From Acinetobacter kookii (GTDB lineage Bacteria; Pseudomonadota; Gammaproteobacteria; Pseudomonadales; Moraxellaceae), in NCBI RefSeq assembly GCF_900096895.1, contig NZ_FMYO01000005.1:124001-188000 (forward strand): a stretch of 64,000 bases of DNA, given 5' to 3'. The notes under the pieces are model-generated. The model was not told the DNA's origin. It was given only the letters and a program-made list of their open reading frames with translations, and did not search any database. Positions 7,230 to 17,727 of this stretch are shown here, piece by piece. The position numbers were made by a program, and so were the translations under genes. Position 1 is the stretch's first letter; each line of letters starts with the position of its first letter.

Positions 7230-8615
7230 ATGCGTCCATTACACCCAATTGACTTTATTTTCCTGTCGCTGGAAAAACGTCAGCAACCGATGCATGTCGG
7301 TGGGCTGTTCCTGTTTCAAATTCCCGACAATGCGCCTGAGACCTTCATTCAAGACCTCGTTGCTGATATTCGTAAATCCAAATGTCTTCCTGTTACACCT
7401 TTTAATAATAAACTCAATGGCCTCTTCTGGGATGAAGACCAAGAATTTGATTTAGACCATCATTTCCGCCACATTGCACTTCCTCATCCCGGTCGAATCC
7501 GTGAATTGCTCACTTATATTTCACAAGAACATAGCGCACTGCTTGATCGTGCCAAACCGCTCTGGACCTGTAACATTATTGAAGGGATTGAAGGCAACCG
7601 CTTTGCCATGTACTTTAAAATTCATCATGCTATGGTCGATGGTATTGCCGGTATGCGTCTAGTTGAAAAATCCCTGTCGCAAGATCCAAATGCCAAAAGT
7701 ATTGTGCCACTCTGGTGTGTTGAAGGTCCTCGCGCGAAACGTATTAAAAATCCCCCAAAGAGCCGCATAAAAAAAATCATGGGAACTTTAAAGGATCAAT
7801 TGGAAGCAACGCCAAAAGTCATGTATGAATTATCCCAGACGATTTTTAAAGATATGGGACGCAATCCTGACTATGTTTCAAGTTTCCAGGCACCCAGCAG
7901 TATTTTAAATCAACGAGTCAGTTCATCACGCCGTTTTGCCGCACAATCCTTTGAATTGGGCCGCTTAAGCAAAATTGCAAAAGCACTGGGTGTCACCATC
8001 AATGATGTAGTCTTGGCCATCTGTTCTGGCGCACTGCGTGAGTATTTGATCAGTCATCACGCATTGCCGAAAAAACCGCTGATTGCTATGGTTCCGGCTT
8101 CAATTCGTGATGATGATTCTGAGGTTTCAAATCGTATTACCATGATTTTGGCTAATCTGGGTACGCATAAAGATACACCTTTAGAACGCCTGCAAATTAT
8201 TCGCCGTAGTGTGTTAAATGCCAAGCAGCGGTTCAAACGCATGAATTCAAATCAAATTTTAAACTATAGCGCATTAGTTTACGGTGCAGCTGGTTTAAAT
8301 ATTGTCTCGGGAATGATGCCAAAACGCCAAGCGTTCAATATTGTGATTTCTAACGTGCCCGGGCCACGTGAACCGCTCTACTGGAATGGGGCAAAGCTGG
8401 ATGCCCTGTATCCAGCTTCGATTGTGCTGGATGGACAGGCGCTCAACATTACCATGACCAGCTATCTGGATAAGTTGGAGGTGGGTTTAACTGGTTGTCG
8501 CAATGCCTTACCGAAGATGCAAAACCTGCTCACACACCTGGAAGATGAAATTCAGCGCTTTGAAGAGATTGTAGGACAAGATATTCCGCCAAAGAAGTTG
8601 AGAGCGGTGAGTTAG
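7230..8615 (+). CDS. wax-dgaT: wax ester synthase / diacylglycerol acyltransferase (WS/DGAT)
   Basis: The 461-residue product makes storage wax esters and triacylglycerols by joining acyl-CoA to fatty alcohols or diacylglycerol at the inner membrane. Residues 132-138 read HHAMVDG, the catalytic HHxxxDG motif. The protein starts MRPLHPIDFIFLSLEKRQQPMHVGGLFLFQ and carries ISNVPGPREPLYWNGAKL near the C-terminus. Both segments agree closely with my memory of AtfA of A. baylyi ADP1. Storage lipid synthesis of this kind is widespread in non-baumannii Acinetobacter. It is a single gene with its own terminator. Confidence 0.95.
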   Translation: MRPLHPIDFIFLSLEKRQQPMHVGGLFLFQIPDNAPETFIQDLVADIRKSKCLPVTPFNNKLNGLFWDEDQEFDLDHHFRHIALPHPGRIRELLTYISQEHSALLDRAKPLWTCNIIEGIEGNRFAMYFKIHHAMVDGIAGMRLVEKSLSQDPNAKSIVPLWCVEGPRAKRIKNPPKSRIKKIMGTLKDQLEATPKVMYELSQTIFKDMGRNPDYVSSFQAPSSILNQRVSSSRRFAAQSFELGRLSKIAKALGVTINDVVLAICSGALREYLISHHALPKKPLIAMVPASIRDDDSEVSNRITMILANLGTHKDTPLERLQIIRRSVLNAKQRFKRMNSNQILNYSALVYGAAGLNIVSGMMPKRQAFNIVISNVPGPREPLYWNGAKLDALYPASIVLDGQALNITMTSYLDKLEVGLTGCRNALPKMQNLLTHLEDEIQRFEEIVGQDIPPKKLRAVS

Positions 8616-8647
8616 CCGCCATTTCAAAAAGTGAATAGTAAATTAAT

Positions 8648-8676
8648 AAAGGGGCCTTTCAAAGGCCCCTTTATTT
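8648..8676 (+). terminator. intrinsic terminator after wax-dgaT
   Basis: AAAGGGGCCTTT / AAAGGCCCCTTT hairpin followed by a T-rich run. It is symmetrical and may also stop transcription coming from the minus-strand small gene. Confidence 0.85.
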
Positions 8677-8691
8677 TATCTTTGCATGAGA

Positions 8692-8862
8692 TTAATTTTT
8701 AATTGCGCGACATTGATTTAATAGTTGATGGCAAACTGAATGAATCATGGCAGCTGTAATTTGAACTTCTTTACCCTGCTCATTGACGATATAACCGTTT
8801 TGGCTCATTTTATTATCTGTAACTTTCGTATTTTGTTGAACTGCTACTTGGCTTATACTCAT
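8692..8862 (-). CDS. PA1571-family small protein
   Basis: A 56-residue frame (MSISQVAVQQ...) begins at 8862, six bases after AGAGGT. Its second half, NGYIVNEQGKEVQITAAMIHSVCHQLLNQC, resembles the short PA1571 family (pattern YI.D..G.E..IT..MI..AC..L). The function of that family is unknown. The gene lies just downstream of rng on the same strand, across an inverted repeat at 8883-8906, and may be transcribed separately. The family call is from memory. Confidence 0.6.
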   Translation of the reverse strand: MSISQVAVQQNTKVTDNKMSQNGYIVNEQGKEVQITAAMIHSVCHQLLNQCRAIKN

Positions 8863-8882
8863 GTCATACCTCTTTTTTGCTA

Positions 8883-8906
8883 AGCCAAAACTGGGAGATT
8901 TTGGCT
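8883..8906 (-). promoter_or_regulatory. inverted repeat in the leader of the PA1571-family gene
   Basis: A perfect 8-bp stem, AGCCAAAA / TTTTGGCT, with an 8-base loop, 20 bp upstream of the small gene's start. It could end rng transcription, although it lacks a T-run, or act as a leader hairpin. Confidence 0.35.
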
Positions 8907-8996
8907 TTGGCTACTGTGTACGACTAGTATTCAAAATTCAGCTTAAAAAGTAAAATTTCAGATGTAACAAGTGTTTAACGATATTCTGTTACAATT

Positions 8997-10451
8997 TCAG
9001 CTCAGAATGATATCGTATTGCTCTTGCGTATATAGATTTTCCACCTGGAATTTGATGATACGCCCTATAAAGTGCTCCAAATCAGCCACAGCAGGTGCTT
9101 CCGCTGTTAACAATCGGTCAATCACCGAAGGATGTGCAACCACGGTAAAACCACTTTTAGATTCAAAAGCACGTGCATATCTCAAAATTTCCCGAAAAAT
9201 TTCGTAACACACTGTCTCTGCCGTTTTGACATAGCCACGCCCCTGACAAGTTGGACACGATTCACATAATAAGTGTTCTAAAGATTCACGGGTACGTTTC
9301 CGGGTCATTTCCACCAGACCCAGTTCCGAAACCTGGGTGATTTTGGTTTTGGCATGATCACGTTCCAGCATACGCTCAAACTGGCTCATCACCTCTTCAC
9401 GATGCTGGGCTTCCTGCATATCAATGAAGTCAATAATGATAATGCCACCCAAATTGCGTAAGCGCAGCTGACGAGCAATGACCTGTGTCGCTTCCATATT
9501 GGTTTTAAATACAGTGTCTTCTAAAGTCCGACCGCCAACATAGGAACCGGTATTGACATCTATGGTAGTCATGGCTTCGGTCTGGTCGATCATCAGATAG
9601 CCACCCGACTTCAGTGCTACGCGTGTTTGCAGGGCCTTCTGAATATCTTCTTCAACATTATATAAGTCAAAAATAGGACGTTCACCCGGATAATGAACCA
9701 GCCGGTCTTGCATGCTCGGCACAAACTCTTGCACAAATTCTTGCAACTTGGCATGTATTTCGCGTGAATCGACAGAAATTTTAGAAGTATCTTCATTGGC
9801 CAAATCACGAATGACCCGCTGTGGCAGCGGCAGTTCTTCAAAAATCAATGAAGGGACGGCAATGCTTTTTTGCTTGCGTTGAATAAATTCCCAAAGCTTG
9901 GCCAAATACGCCATATCCTGCGCAATTTCAGCTTCAGGAATCCCCTCTGCCGCGGTACGGACAATGACGCTGCCGGGTAATTTATGCTCGCTTTGAATCC
10001 GTTCGATCATTGAACGTAATCGATCTCGCTCTTCTTCAGATTCAATGCGTTGTGATACACCGATATGATGACCATAAGGCATCAGTACCAGATAGCGTGA
10101 AGGAATGGAAAGATCGGTAGAAAGACGGGCACCTTTGGTCCCGAGCATATCCTTCATCACTTGCACCGTGAGAATTTGACCGGGCTGAAGCAGTTCAAAA
10201 ACATTGGGGGTTGGTTGATTACGGGGCCAGACCATATCATTGATATGTAGAAAAGCGGTTCGAGAAAGACCAATATCGACAAAAGCAGCCTGCATACCCG
10301 GAAGTACACGCACCACTTTACCTTTATAAATATTGCCCACCAATCCACGCTTCACCGTACGCTCAACAAATAATTCATTGACCGTGCCGTTCTGGATTAA
10401 AGCCACACGACATTCCATAGGTGTGACGTTAATCAACAACTCGTCAGACAT
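8997..10451 (-). CDS. rng: ribonuclease G
   Basis: This 484-residue endonuclease of the RNase E/G family matures 16S rRNA 5' ends and decays mRNA. An S1-like RNA-binding domain covers about residues 35-125 (GNIYKGKVVRVLPGMQAAFVDIG...). The catalytic aspartates are Asp298 (TIDVNTG) and Asp341 (IIDFIDM). The zinc-link CPTC lies at 399-402. The long C-terminal scaffold of RNase E is absent, which identifies RNase G. The ATG at 10451 is chosen over an upstream TTG. It is the last gene of the mreBCD-maf-rng cluster. Confidence 0.94.
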   Translation of the reverse strand: MSDELLINVTPMECRVALIQNGTVNELFVERTVKRGLVGNIYKGKVVRVLPGMQAAFVDIGLSRTAFLHINDMVWPRNQPTPNVFELLQPGQILTVQVMKDMLGTKGARLSTDLSIPSRYLVLMPYGHHIGVSQRIESEEERDRLRSMIERIQSEHKLPGSVIVRTAAEGIPEAEIAQDMAYLAKLWEFIQRKQKSIAVPSLIFEELPLPQRVIRDLANEDTSKISVDSREIHAKLQEFVQEFVPSMQDRLVHYPGERPIFDLYNVEEDIQKALQTRVALKSGGYLMIDQTEAMTTIDVNTGSYVGGRTLEDTVFKTNMEATQVIARQLRLRNLGGIIIIDFIDMQEAQHREEVMSQFERMLERDHAKTKITQVSELGLVEMTRKRTRESLEHLLCESCPTCQGRGYVKTAETVCYEIFREILRYARAFESKSGFTVVAHPSVIDRLLTAEAPAVADLEHFIGRIIKFQVENLYTQEQYDIILS

Positions 10452-10493
10452 AATAAAACTCAAAACATTATAAAAATTCTTTTTTGAGGTCAG

Positions 10494-11060
10494 TTAATTT
10501 AGTGCTTTAACTGCCTGTAATAACTGTGCGGTTTCGTGTAAAGGCAAACCCACGACATTGCTATAACTGCCTTCTATACGGGGAATATAACGCGATGCGA
10601 TACCTTGAATGGCATAACCACCCGCTTTGCCTAAGGGCTCCCCGGTTGCCCAATAACTTTCCATATCATTGAGACTTAATTTTTGAAACTCAACCTGCGT
10701 CCGTACCACTATACTTGATTTTTCTTTTCTTGTACGCACACAAACACCTGAAAACACATCATGCTTGCGCCCGGAAATGCGCTGCCACATTTCAAAAGCA
10801 TGTTGTTTTGATTCAGGTTTACCTAAAATTTGATCATCCACCCCCAAACTGGTGTCAGCGGCGATGACGATGGCATCCGGAAATCGCTCCAACACAGCTT
10901 GAGCCTTGCTGCAGGCTAAACGTTCGACATAGGCGGCAACATCTTCTCCGTCAAGAACAGATTCATCGATATCCGGACTATAAATCTCAAAATCTAGACC
11001 CAATTGTTGCAATAGTTCCCGGCGCCGTGGAGAACTCGAAGCCAGAATTAAACGCGCCAT
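10494..11060 (-). CDS. Maf-family nucleotide pyrophosphatase (YhdE type)
   Basis: The 188-residue product starts MARLILASSSPRRRELL, the P-loop-like SSSPRR motif of Maf proteins. Further conserved pieces are IAADTSLGVDDQILGKP, ISGRKHDVFSGVCV and GKAGGYAIQG. Maf/YhdE enzymes hydrolyse dTTP, UTP and modified nucleotides to monophosphates, which guards against miscoding and affects septum formation. It overlaps the end of mreD by 13 bp, so the two are probably translationally coupled, as in many gammaproteobacteria. Confidence 0.92.
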   Translation of the reverse strand: MARLILASSSPRRRELLQQLGLDFEIYSPDIDESVLDGEDVAAYVERLACSKAQAVLERFPDAIVIAADTSLGVDDQILGKPESKQHAFEMWQRISGRKHDVFSGVCVRTRKEKSSIVVRTQVEFQKLSLNDMESYWATGEPLGKAGGYAIQGIASRYIPRIEGSYSNVVGLPLHETAQLLQAVKALN

Positions 11061-11539
11061 TTTTTTAGCATAAAGTACATGACCGGGAAAACCAGCACAC
11101 TGCTCAATAAAGGCTGCCAGTGCCGGGTAAGGGAGAACTGCAAGCCGCCCATAATTTGCAAAATCCAGGTCAAAAATAAATGTGCCAGCACGGCCAGGAA
11201 GCTGATCACCCAGAGATTGCCAAAAGTCATGATACGGCGCTCACGGGTTAAAAACCGGACAATAAAGGTAATCAACACAAAACTTAGCGCATTCATGCCT
11301 AAAGGGGCATCCACTAGCAGGTCGGTGAACATGCCGGTGGCAAAGGCAAACCAGATTCCGCACCAGGTAGGCTGGCACATCACCCAAAACAGCATGAGCA
11401 GCAACATGAATAAGGGACGTGCACCTGACACGGCATAAGACAATGGATAAACCATCAGCACCGAACAGACAATGACTGAAACAATAATGGCAATTAAAGG
11501 ATCACGATTGGTTTCGGCACGTAATTTAGCGAGTGGCAT
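11048..11539 (-). CDS. mreD: rod shape-determining protein MreD
   Basis: This 163-residue integral membrane protein has about five or six hydrophobic segments and the conserved GIWFAFATGMFTDLLVDAPLGMNALSF motif near the middle. MreD joins MreB, MreC, RodA and PBP2 in the elongasome that directs sidewall peptidoglycan synthesis. It overlaps mreC upstream by 14 bp and maf downstream by 13 bp. Confidence 0.92.
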   Translation of the reverse strand: MPLAKLRAETNRDPLIAIIVSVIVCSVLMVYPLSYAVSGARPLFMLLLMLFWVMCQPTWCGIWFAFATGMFTDLLVDAPLGMNALSFVLITFIVRFLTRERRIMTFGNLWVISFLAVLAHLFLTWILQIMGGLQFSLTRHWQPLLSSVLVFPVMYFMLKKWRV

Positions 11540-12383
11540 GCGGCTGCTCCATCGCTAATGAATCGGAAAACAGCACCACCACATGATGTCCACCGGCCAG
11601 TTGCGCGGCTGGAATGACCTCAATCTGGGCAAACTCACCCGAATTGTGCCGGTTGACTTTGGACACCGTACCGACCAGATAGCCTGCCGGGAAATGCGCC
11701 CCCAGACCTGAGCTATAGACTTTTTCACCGACCTTGACATTGGCACTGGTCGGAACATATTCCATCTTCAAATGACCTAAATCACCTGTACCCGATACAA
11801 TGGCACGCATCCCGGTATGTTCTAAACGCACAGAGAGCGAGTGCTCTTTATCGGACAGCAACATAATACGGCTACTATGCGAATTGACATTGATGATTTG
11901 CCCCATAATCCCTTTATCGTCCAGTACGGTTTGACCGACCTTGAGCTGACTACTGGAACCACGGTTAATCACAATAATATGCCGTAAAGGATCTGCATCG
12001 GTACCGATGACTTCTGCAATTTCCATGCGCCCATCAATAATCAAAGGTGTATCCAGCAGACCTCTTAAACGGGTATTTTCGGCAGAAAGTTCAGATAATT
12101 TTTGCAGACGAACCTGAGCCTGCAACAACTCGGCTTGCATCGCAGTATTTTCACGACGTAACTGGGCTTCAGACTTGGTTTGTTGATTGAGCCATTCTCG
12201 CGACAACACCGGATAACTTGCGAGGGCATAAATCGGATTATATGCCGCATACAAGACATCACGTGCGGGCTGAATCACCTGAGGCATGCGCCAGTTAAAA
12301 AACAGCACAACCAGACATGTGATCACCGCAATGATAAATGAGCGAAAAGATGGCGGTTGTCTGGAAAACAGTTGTGTTTGCAC
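11526..12383 (-). CDS. mreC: rod shape-determining protein MreC
   Basis: The 285-residue product has one N-terminal membrane span (about residues 14-30). A coiled coil with SEAQLRRENTAMQAELLQAQVRLQKLSELSAEN follows, then the periplasmic beta domain (VIGTDADPLRHIIVINRGSS... GVMGQI-like GIMGQIINVN... SGLGAHFPAGYLVG). MreC is the periplasmic scaffold that activates PBP2. The gene starts 15 bp after mreB ends and overlaps mreD. Confidence 0.93.
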   Translation of the reverse strand: MQTQLFSRQPPSFRSFIIAVITCLVVLFFNWRMPQVIQPARDVLYAAYNPIYALASYPVLSREWLNQQTKSEAQLRRENTAMQAELLQAQVRLQKLSELSAENTRLRGLLDTPLIIDGRMEIAEVIGTDADPLRHIIVINRGSSSQLKVGQTVLDDKGIMGQIINVNSHSSRIMLLSDKEHSLSVRLEHTGMRAIVSGTGDLGHLKMEYVPTSANVKVGEKVYSSGLGAHFPAGYLVGTVSKVNRHNSGEFAQIEVIPAAQLAGGHHVVVLFSDSLAMEQPHATR

Positions 12384-12398
12384 CGCCTGGTCCCTAAC

Positions 12399-13466
<1,068 letters not shown>

Positions 13467-13577
13467 TTATGTGGACGCAAGGTGGCAACTTTAACTAAAT
13501 GTGATGATTTGGACAAGTCAATCGCTTATTATAACGCACGATATTTTGAATTTTTTTAATACTGATTAGGTAATATT

Positions 13578-13892
13578 ATGTCTACATCGGATGCACAGCA
13601 TTCTGCAGATTTAAATGCAAAAACAGTTTCAGCAATCGCACATCTGGCCCGATTGTCGCTAAATGATACGCAATCTGCTGAATATGCTCAAAGTCTAAAT
13701 AAAATTTTAGGCATGATGGAAACCCTAAAAGGCATTGACACTGAAAATGTTGAGCCGCTTAAAAGTCCATTTGACCATCCACAGCCCTTACGTGAAGACG
13801 TGGTTTCTGAAGAAAATCATCGTGAAGAATATCAAGCTGTTGCACCAGCAACCCAAGATGGCTTGTACCTTGTTCCGCGCGTGATTGAATAA
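13578..13892 (+). CDS. gatC: Asp-tRNA(Asn)/Glu-tRNA(Gln) amidotransferase subunit C
   Basis: The 104-residue product has the GatC pattern (VSAIAHLARLSLNDTQSAEYAQSLNKILGMMETL, then NVEPLKSPFDHPQPLREDVV). GatC wraps around GatA and holds it to GatB. The complex amidates misacylated tRNA, giving Gln-tRNA and/or Asn-tRNA. It is first in gatCAB and diverges from mreB. Confidence 0.94.
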   Translation: MSTSDAQHSADLNAKTVSAIAHLARLSLNDTQSAEYAQSLNKILGMMETLKGIDTENVEPLKSPFDHPQPLREDVVSEENHREEYQAVAPATQDGLYLVPRVIE

Positions 13893-13944
13893 TCTTTATT
13901 CAGTTAAATCATTTTATTAAATTAAACGTAAAGAAATATTTCTC

Positions 13945-15423
13945 ATGACAGATTTACATCGCTTATCGATTCGTGAACTTTCCGAAGGTTTAGCTGGGGC
14001 TAAATTTTCGTCTCGCGAATTGACTGAACATTATTTAAAACGCATTGAAAAAATCGATGCCCAAGTACAATCTTATGTGACCGTAACCGCCGAGCAGGCA
14101 TTGGCCCAAGCCGACGCCGCAGATGCAGCAATCAAGGCCGGCAACGCCACAGCATTGACCGGTGTGCCAATTGCGCATAAAGATATTTTCTGTACCCAAG
14201 GCATTAAAACCACTGCCGGTTCCAAAATGCTGGACAATTTTATCTCTCCTTACGACGCTACCGTTGTAGCGAAAGGTAAAGCTGCGGGCTTAGTCACTTT
14301 AGGTAAAGTGAACATGGACGAATTCGCCATGGGTTCAACCTCTGAGTCATCTTATTTTGGCGCGACCAAAAACCCGTGGGCACTGGATCACGTTCCAGGT
14401 GGTTCTTCTGGTGGTTCTGCAGCGGTGGTTGCAGCAGATTTGGCTCCTTTTGCCACTGGTACTGATACCGGCGGTTCGATCCGTCAACCGGCTTCATTCT
14501 GTGGTTTGACTGGTCTTAAACCGACCTATGGCCGTGTGTCTCGTTTCGGTATGATTGCCTATGCCTCATCTTTAGACCAAGGCGGTCCAATGGCGCGTTC
14601 GGCGGAAGACTGTGCTTACTTGATGAACGTGATGGCAGGTCATGACGCGAAAGACTCAACCTCTGTAGAAAAAGACGTTGATGATTATGTGGCAAACCTG
14701 AATGCTACCTCAGTTAAAGGTTTACGCATTGGTATTCCAAAGCAATACTTTAACGTTGCCGGCTTAGATGCCGACGTCAAAGCACGTGTTGAAGAATCAT
14801 TGAAAAAGTTAGAAGAAATGGGCGCTGTGTTGGTTGAGATTGATCTCAACATGACAGAAAGCTACGTGCCGACCTATTACCTGATTGCCCCTGCTGAAGC
14901 ATCTTCAAACCTGTCACGTTATGACGGCGTGCGTTATGGCTACCGCTGTGAAAACCCAGTGGACTTGATGGACCTCTACAAGCGTTCACGTTCAGAAGGT
15001 TTCGGTGCTGAAGTGCAACGCCGTATCCTGATTGGTACTTATGCCCTGTCTGCAGGTTATTACGATGCCTACTACGTAAAAGCACAAAAAGTACGTCGTT
15101 TAATCCAGCAAGACTTCCTCAAAGCATTCGAATCTGTCGATGTGATTGCCGCGCCTTCTGCGCCAACCACTGCATACCGGATCGGTGCAAACTTAAGCCC
15201 AGTTGAAATGTACCTGGGTGACATCTACACCATCGCGGTAAACCTTGCAGGTCTTCCTGCGATTAACGCGCCTGTTGGTTTTGACAAAGACAACCTGCCA
15301 GTTGGCTTACAGCTGATTGGTAACTACTGGTCAGAATCGCAATTGCTGTCTGTGGTACACCAGTATCAACAAGCAACCGATTGGCATACAAAACGCGCTG
15401 CAATTGCTGAGGAGAATGCATAA
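13945..15423 (+). CDS. gatA: Asp-tRNA(Asn)/Glu-tRNA(Gln) amidotransferase subunit A
   Basis: This 492-residue amidase-signature enzyme releases ammonia from glutamine for transfer to tRNA-bound Glu or Asp. The Ser-cisSer-Lys triad can be read as Lys79 (PIAHKDIF), Ser154 in GGSSGGSAA and Ser178 in [11 protein letters not shown]. It lies 52 bp after gatC. Its TAA overlaps the start of gatB by one base (TAATG), so translation is coupled. Confidence 0.96.
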   Translation: MTDLHRLSIRELSEGLAGAKFSSRELTEHYLKRIEKIDAQVQSYVTVTAEQALAQADAADAAIKAGNATALTGVPIAHKDIFCTQGIKTTAGSKMLDNFISPYDATVVAKGKAAGLVTLGKVNMDEFAMGSTSESSYFGATKNPWALDHVPGGSSGGSAAVVAADLAPFATGTDTGGSIRQPASFCGLTGLKPTYGRVSRFGMIAYASSLDQGGPMARSAEDCAYLMNVMAGHDAKDSTSVEKDVDDYVANLNATSVKGLRIGIPKQYFNVAGLDADVKARVEESLKKLEEMGAVLVEIDLNMTESYVPTYYLIAPAEASSNLSRYDGVRYGYRCENPVDLMDLYKRSRSEGFGAEVQRRILIGTYALSAGYYDAYYVKAQKVRRLIQQDFLKAFESVDVIAAPSAPTTAYRIGANLSPVEMYLGDIYTIAVNLAGLPAINAPVGFDKDNLPVGLQLIGNYWSESQLLSVVHQYQQATDWHTKRAAIAEENA

Positions 15424-16898
15424 TGGCGAAGAACAATGCAAAACCTAAGTCAAACCTGATTGATGGTTGGGAAGTTGTCATTGGTATCGAGATTCATACT
15501 CAGCTGGCGACGAAATCTAAGATCTTCTCGGGTTCATCAACCGAATTTGGTAATGATCCAAACACTCAGGCAAGTCTGGTTGATTTAGCCATGCCGGGCG
15601 TATTGCCAGTACTGAACAAAGAAGTAGTGGATTTAGCGATTCGTTTTGGTTTGGGTATTGATGCTTACATCGACCAGGCATCTGTATTTGCACGTAAAAA
15701 CTACTTCTACCCGGACTCGCCTAAAGGCTACCAGATTAGCCAGATGGACAACCCGATTGTGGGCTTGGGTCATATCGACATCCAGCTTGAAGATGGCACC
15801 ACCAAACGCATTGGGGTAACACGTGCGCACCTTGAGGAAGATGCCGGTAAATCGATTCACGACCAGTTTGAAGGTATGTCAGGCATCGACTTAAACCGTG
15901 CAGGTACTCCATTACTTGAAATCGTATCTGAACCAGATATGCGCTCAGTTGAAGAAGCGGTTGCCTACATTAAGGCAATTCACACGCTGGTACGCTGGTT
16001 AGGCATTTCTGATGGTAACATGGCAGAAGGTTCGTTCCGTGCCGACTGTAACGTGTCTTTACGTCGTCCGGGTCAACCATTCGGTACACGTTGTGAACTG
16101 AAAAACCTGAACTCATTCCGTTTCATTGAACAAGCGATTAACGTAGAAATTGAACGTCAAATGGAAATCCTGGAATGGGACGGCACCATTGATCAGGAAA
16201 CTCGTTTGTTCGACCCTGTGAAGATGGAAACGCGTTCTATGCGTTCTAAAGAAGAAGCGAACGATTACCGCTACTTCCCTGACCCAGACTTGTTGCCTGT
16301 GATCATTGCCGACGAGCAAATCGAAGCGATTAAAGCGACCATGCCTGAGCTTCCTGCTGCACGTCGTGCGCGTTTTGTAGCGGACTTCGGTGTGACTGAG
16401 TACGATGCGCACGTTTTAACGCTTACCCGTGAAATGTCAGAGTTTTATGAAGAAGTGGTTAAAGCTGCTGGAGGTGCTGCGCAAGGTAAGATTGCTGCAA
16501 ACTGGGTGATGGGCGAATTCTCAGGTGCGTTAAACAAAGCAGGTCTGGATTTGGTTGACTCTCCTGTTTCCGCTGAAAAACTTGGCGGCATGATTGCACG
16601 TATTGTGGACAACACGATTAACGGCAAGATTGCGAAGCAAGTGTTCGGCTTTATGTGGGAAGAAGGCAAAACTGCGGACGAGATTATTGCTGAAAAAGGC
16701 TTGAAACAGGAAACTGATACAGGCGCAATTGAAGCGATTATTAAGGAAGTGCTTGCTGCCAACGAGAAGATGGTTGAAGAGTATAAATCTGGTAAAGAGA
16801 AAGCCTTTAACGGTCTTGTTGGTCAAGTGATGAAAGCAGCGAAAGGTAAAGCCAACCCTGCACAAGTAAATGAGTTGATGAAGAAATTGATTGGTTGA
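15423..16898 (+). CDS. gatB: Asp-tRNA(Asn)/Glu-tRNA(Gln) amidotransferase subunit B
   Basis: The 491-residue subunit binds the misacylated tRNA and phosphorylates its carboxyl group before amidation. It shows [36 protein letters not shown], the [14 protein letters not shown] block, and a C-terminal YqeY-like helical domain ending NELMKKLIG. The last nine codons and stop are repeated at 17650-17679 with synonymous changes, which marks this 3' end as an insertion point. Confidence 0.96.
   Translation: MAKNNAKPKSNLIDGWEVVIGIEIHTQLATKSKIFSGSSTEFGNDPNTQASLVDLAMPGVLPVLNKEVVDLAIRFGLGIDAYIDQASVFARKNYFYPDSPKGYQISQMDNPIVGLGHIDIQLEDGTTKRIGVTRAHLEEDAGKSIHDQFEGMSGIDLNRAGTPLLEIVSEPDMRSVEEAVAYIKAIHTLVRWLGISDGNMAEGSFRADCNVSLRRPGQPFGTRCELKNLNSFRFIEQAINVEIERQMEILEWDGTIDQETRLFDPVKMETRSMRSKEEANDYRYFPDPDLLPVIIADEQIEAIKATMPELPAARRARFVADFGVTEYDAHVLTLTREMSEFYEEVVKAAGGAAQGKIAANWVMGEFSGALNKAGLDLVDSPVSAEKLGGMIARIVDNTINGKIAKQVFGFMWEEGKTADEIIAEKGLKQETDTGAIEAIIKEVLAANEKMVEEYKSGKEKAFNGLVGQVMKAAKGKANPAQVNELMKKLIG
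16869..16898 (+). repeat. gatB 3'-end direct repeat, left copy
   Basis: The last nine codons and stop of gatB ([13 protein letters not shown]). It matches 17650-17679 at 28 of 30 bases; the differences are GAG/GAA and TGA/TAA. The repeats bracket about 750 bp containing one membrane protein gene. Confidence 0.7.
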
Positions 16899-16919
16899 TT
16901 TAACCTTTTAATTTGATTT

Positions 16920-16950
16920 AAAAAGCCTCGATTTATCGGGGCTTTTTTGT
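16920..16950 (+). terminator. intrinsic terminator after gatB
   Basis: AAAAGCC-TCGA / TCGG-GGCTTTT hairpin followed by T residues. Confidence 0.8.
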
Positions 16951-16984
16951 ATACTAATAAAACAAAATAACCAATAAGAAGCTT

Positions 16985-17629
16985 ATGGAAATTAGTTCAG
17001 TTCTTCCAATTCTATCTGCTGTAGTCACAGTATGTTCTATACCTGTCACCTTACACATTATTCATCAACACAAACGTAAAAAATTTAAAGATGACCTAGA
17101 AAATTTCACAGAATATTTTGAAAAATTTTATAAAAATACAAGTTCTGAGTTACCTATACTTTTGAGAGATAAAGCTGCACAAAATTTGACACGAACACCA
17201 AGAATCAGTGCTGAAGTAATAGATTACATTATTAATTTACATGAACAAAGGCTAGTTAAGTTTGACATACTTACCGACCACTATCATTGGGGAAACAGGT
17301 ATATCAAAATAACCCTAAAAAATGATCAAATGACCTTTTCAAAAAATTGGTATATTTGTGTTCTAACAAAAATATTCCTTTATTTTATCTATTATTTAAT
17401 GGCTTTTTTCTCTGGCTTTTTATGTCTAGATATTATTAATCTGTCTAGTGTTAGTTGGTTTGACCCACTCATAGGAATAGCCTCTTTCATTTGTGCTATT
17501 TTTTCACTGAATAAAGCTGATGACATGGGAGAAGCTTTAAAATTTCTTAATATAATAAATAATGCTCAAGAAAGTATTCAAGCTCAACAAAAAATAGAAA
17601 CAGATCTTACTATAGATTTGGCTTCATAA
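16985..17629 (+). CDS. membrane protein of unknown function within the gatB-end insertion
   Basis: The 214-residue product has an N-terminal hydrophobic segment (about residues 5-27), a charged cytoplasmic-looking region (HKRKKFKDDLENFTEYFEKFYKNT) and two more spans near residues 125-170 (YFIYYLMAFFSGFLCL; DPLIGIASFICAIFSL). The tail is hydrophilic. I do not recognise a family. It is markedly more AT-rich than gatB and lies between two copies of the gatB 3' end. Position and composition suggest acquired cargo, possibly a defence or superinfection-exclusion protein, but no motif shows that. Confidence 0.65.
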   Translation: MEISSVLPILSAVVTVCSIPVTLHIIHQHKRKKFKDDLENFTEYFEKFYKNTSSELPILLRDKAAQNLTRTPRISAEVIDYIINLHEQRLVKFDILTDHYHWGNRYIKITLKNDQMTFSKNWYICVLTKIFLYFIYYLMAFFSGFLCLDIINLSSVSWFDPLIGIASFICAIFSLNKADDMGEALKFLNIINNAQESIQAQQKIETDLTIDLAS

Positions 17630-17649
17630 ATCCGCCATATTCTTAAATC

Positions 17650-17679
17650 AATGAATTGATGAAGAAATTGATTGGTTAA
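17650..17679 (+). repeat. gatB 3'-end direct repeat, right copy
   Basis: Reads AAT GAA TTG ATG AAG AAA then TTG ATT GGT TAA, encoding the same [13 protein letters not shown] as gatB. The codon upstream of it does not match gatB, so homology starts at this AAT. Confidence 0.7.
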
Positions 17680-17698
17680 TATGATTTTTTTGAAAAAG

Positions 17699-17722
17699 AA
17701 AACCCGTCATTGGACGGGTTTT
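17699..17722. terminator. terminator of the AbiTii-like gene (bidirectional)
   Basis: AAAACCCGTC-ATTG-GACGGGTTTT hairpin at the junction of convergent transcription. Confidence 0.8.
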
Positions 17723-17727
17723 CCAAC

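Noticed and set aside
11079..11438. Antisense open frame of 119 codons across mreD
   Set aside because: It lies wholly within mreD on the other strand, with no ribosome binding site or recognisable domain; a shadow frame.
16113..16865. Minus-strand frames opposite gatB
   Set aside because: Overlapping frames of about 100 codons each without start signals; explained by gatB codon bias.
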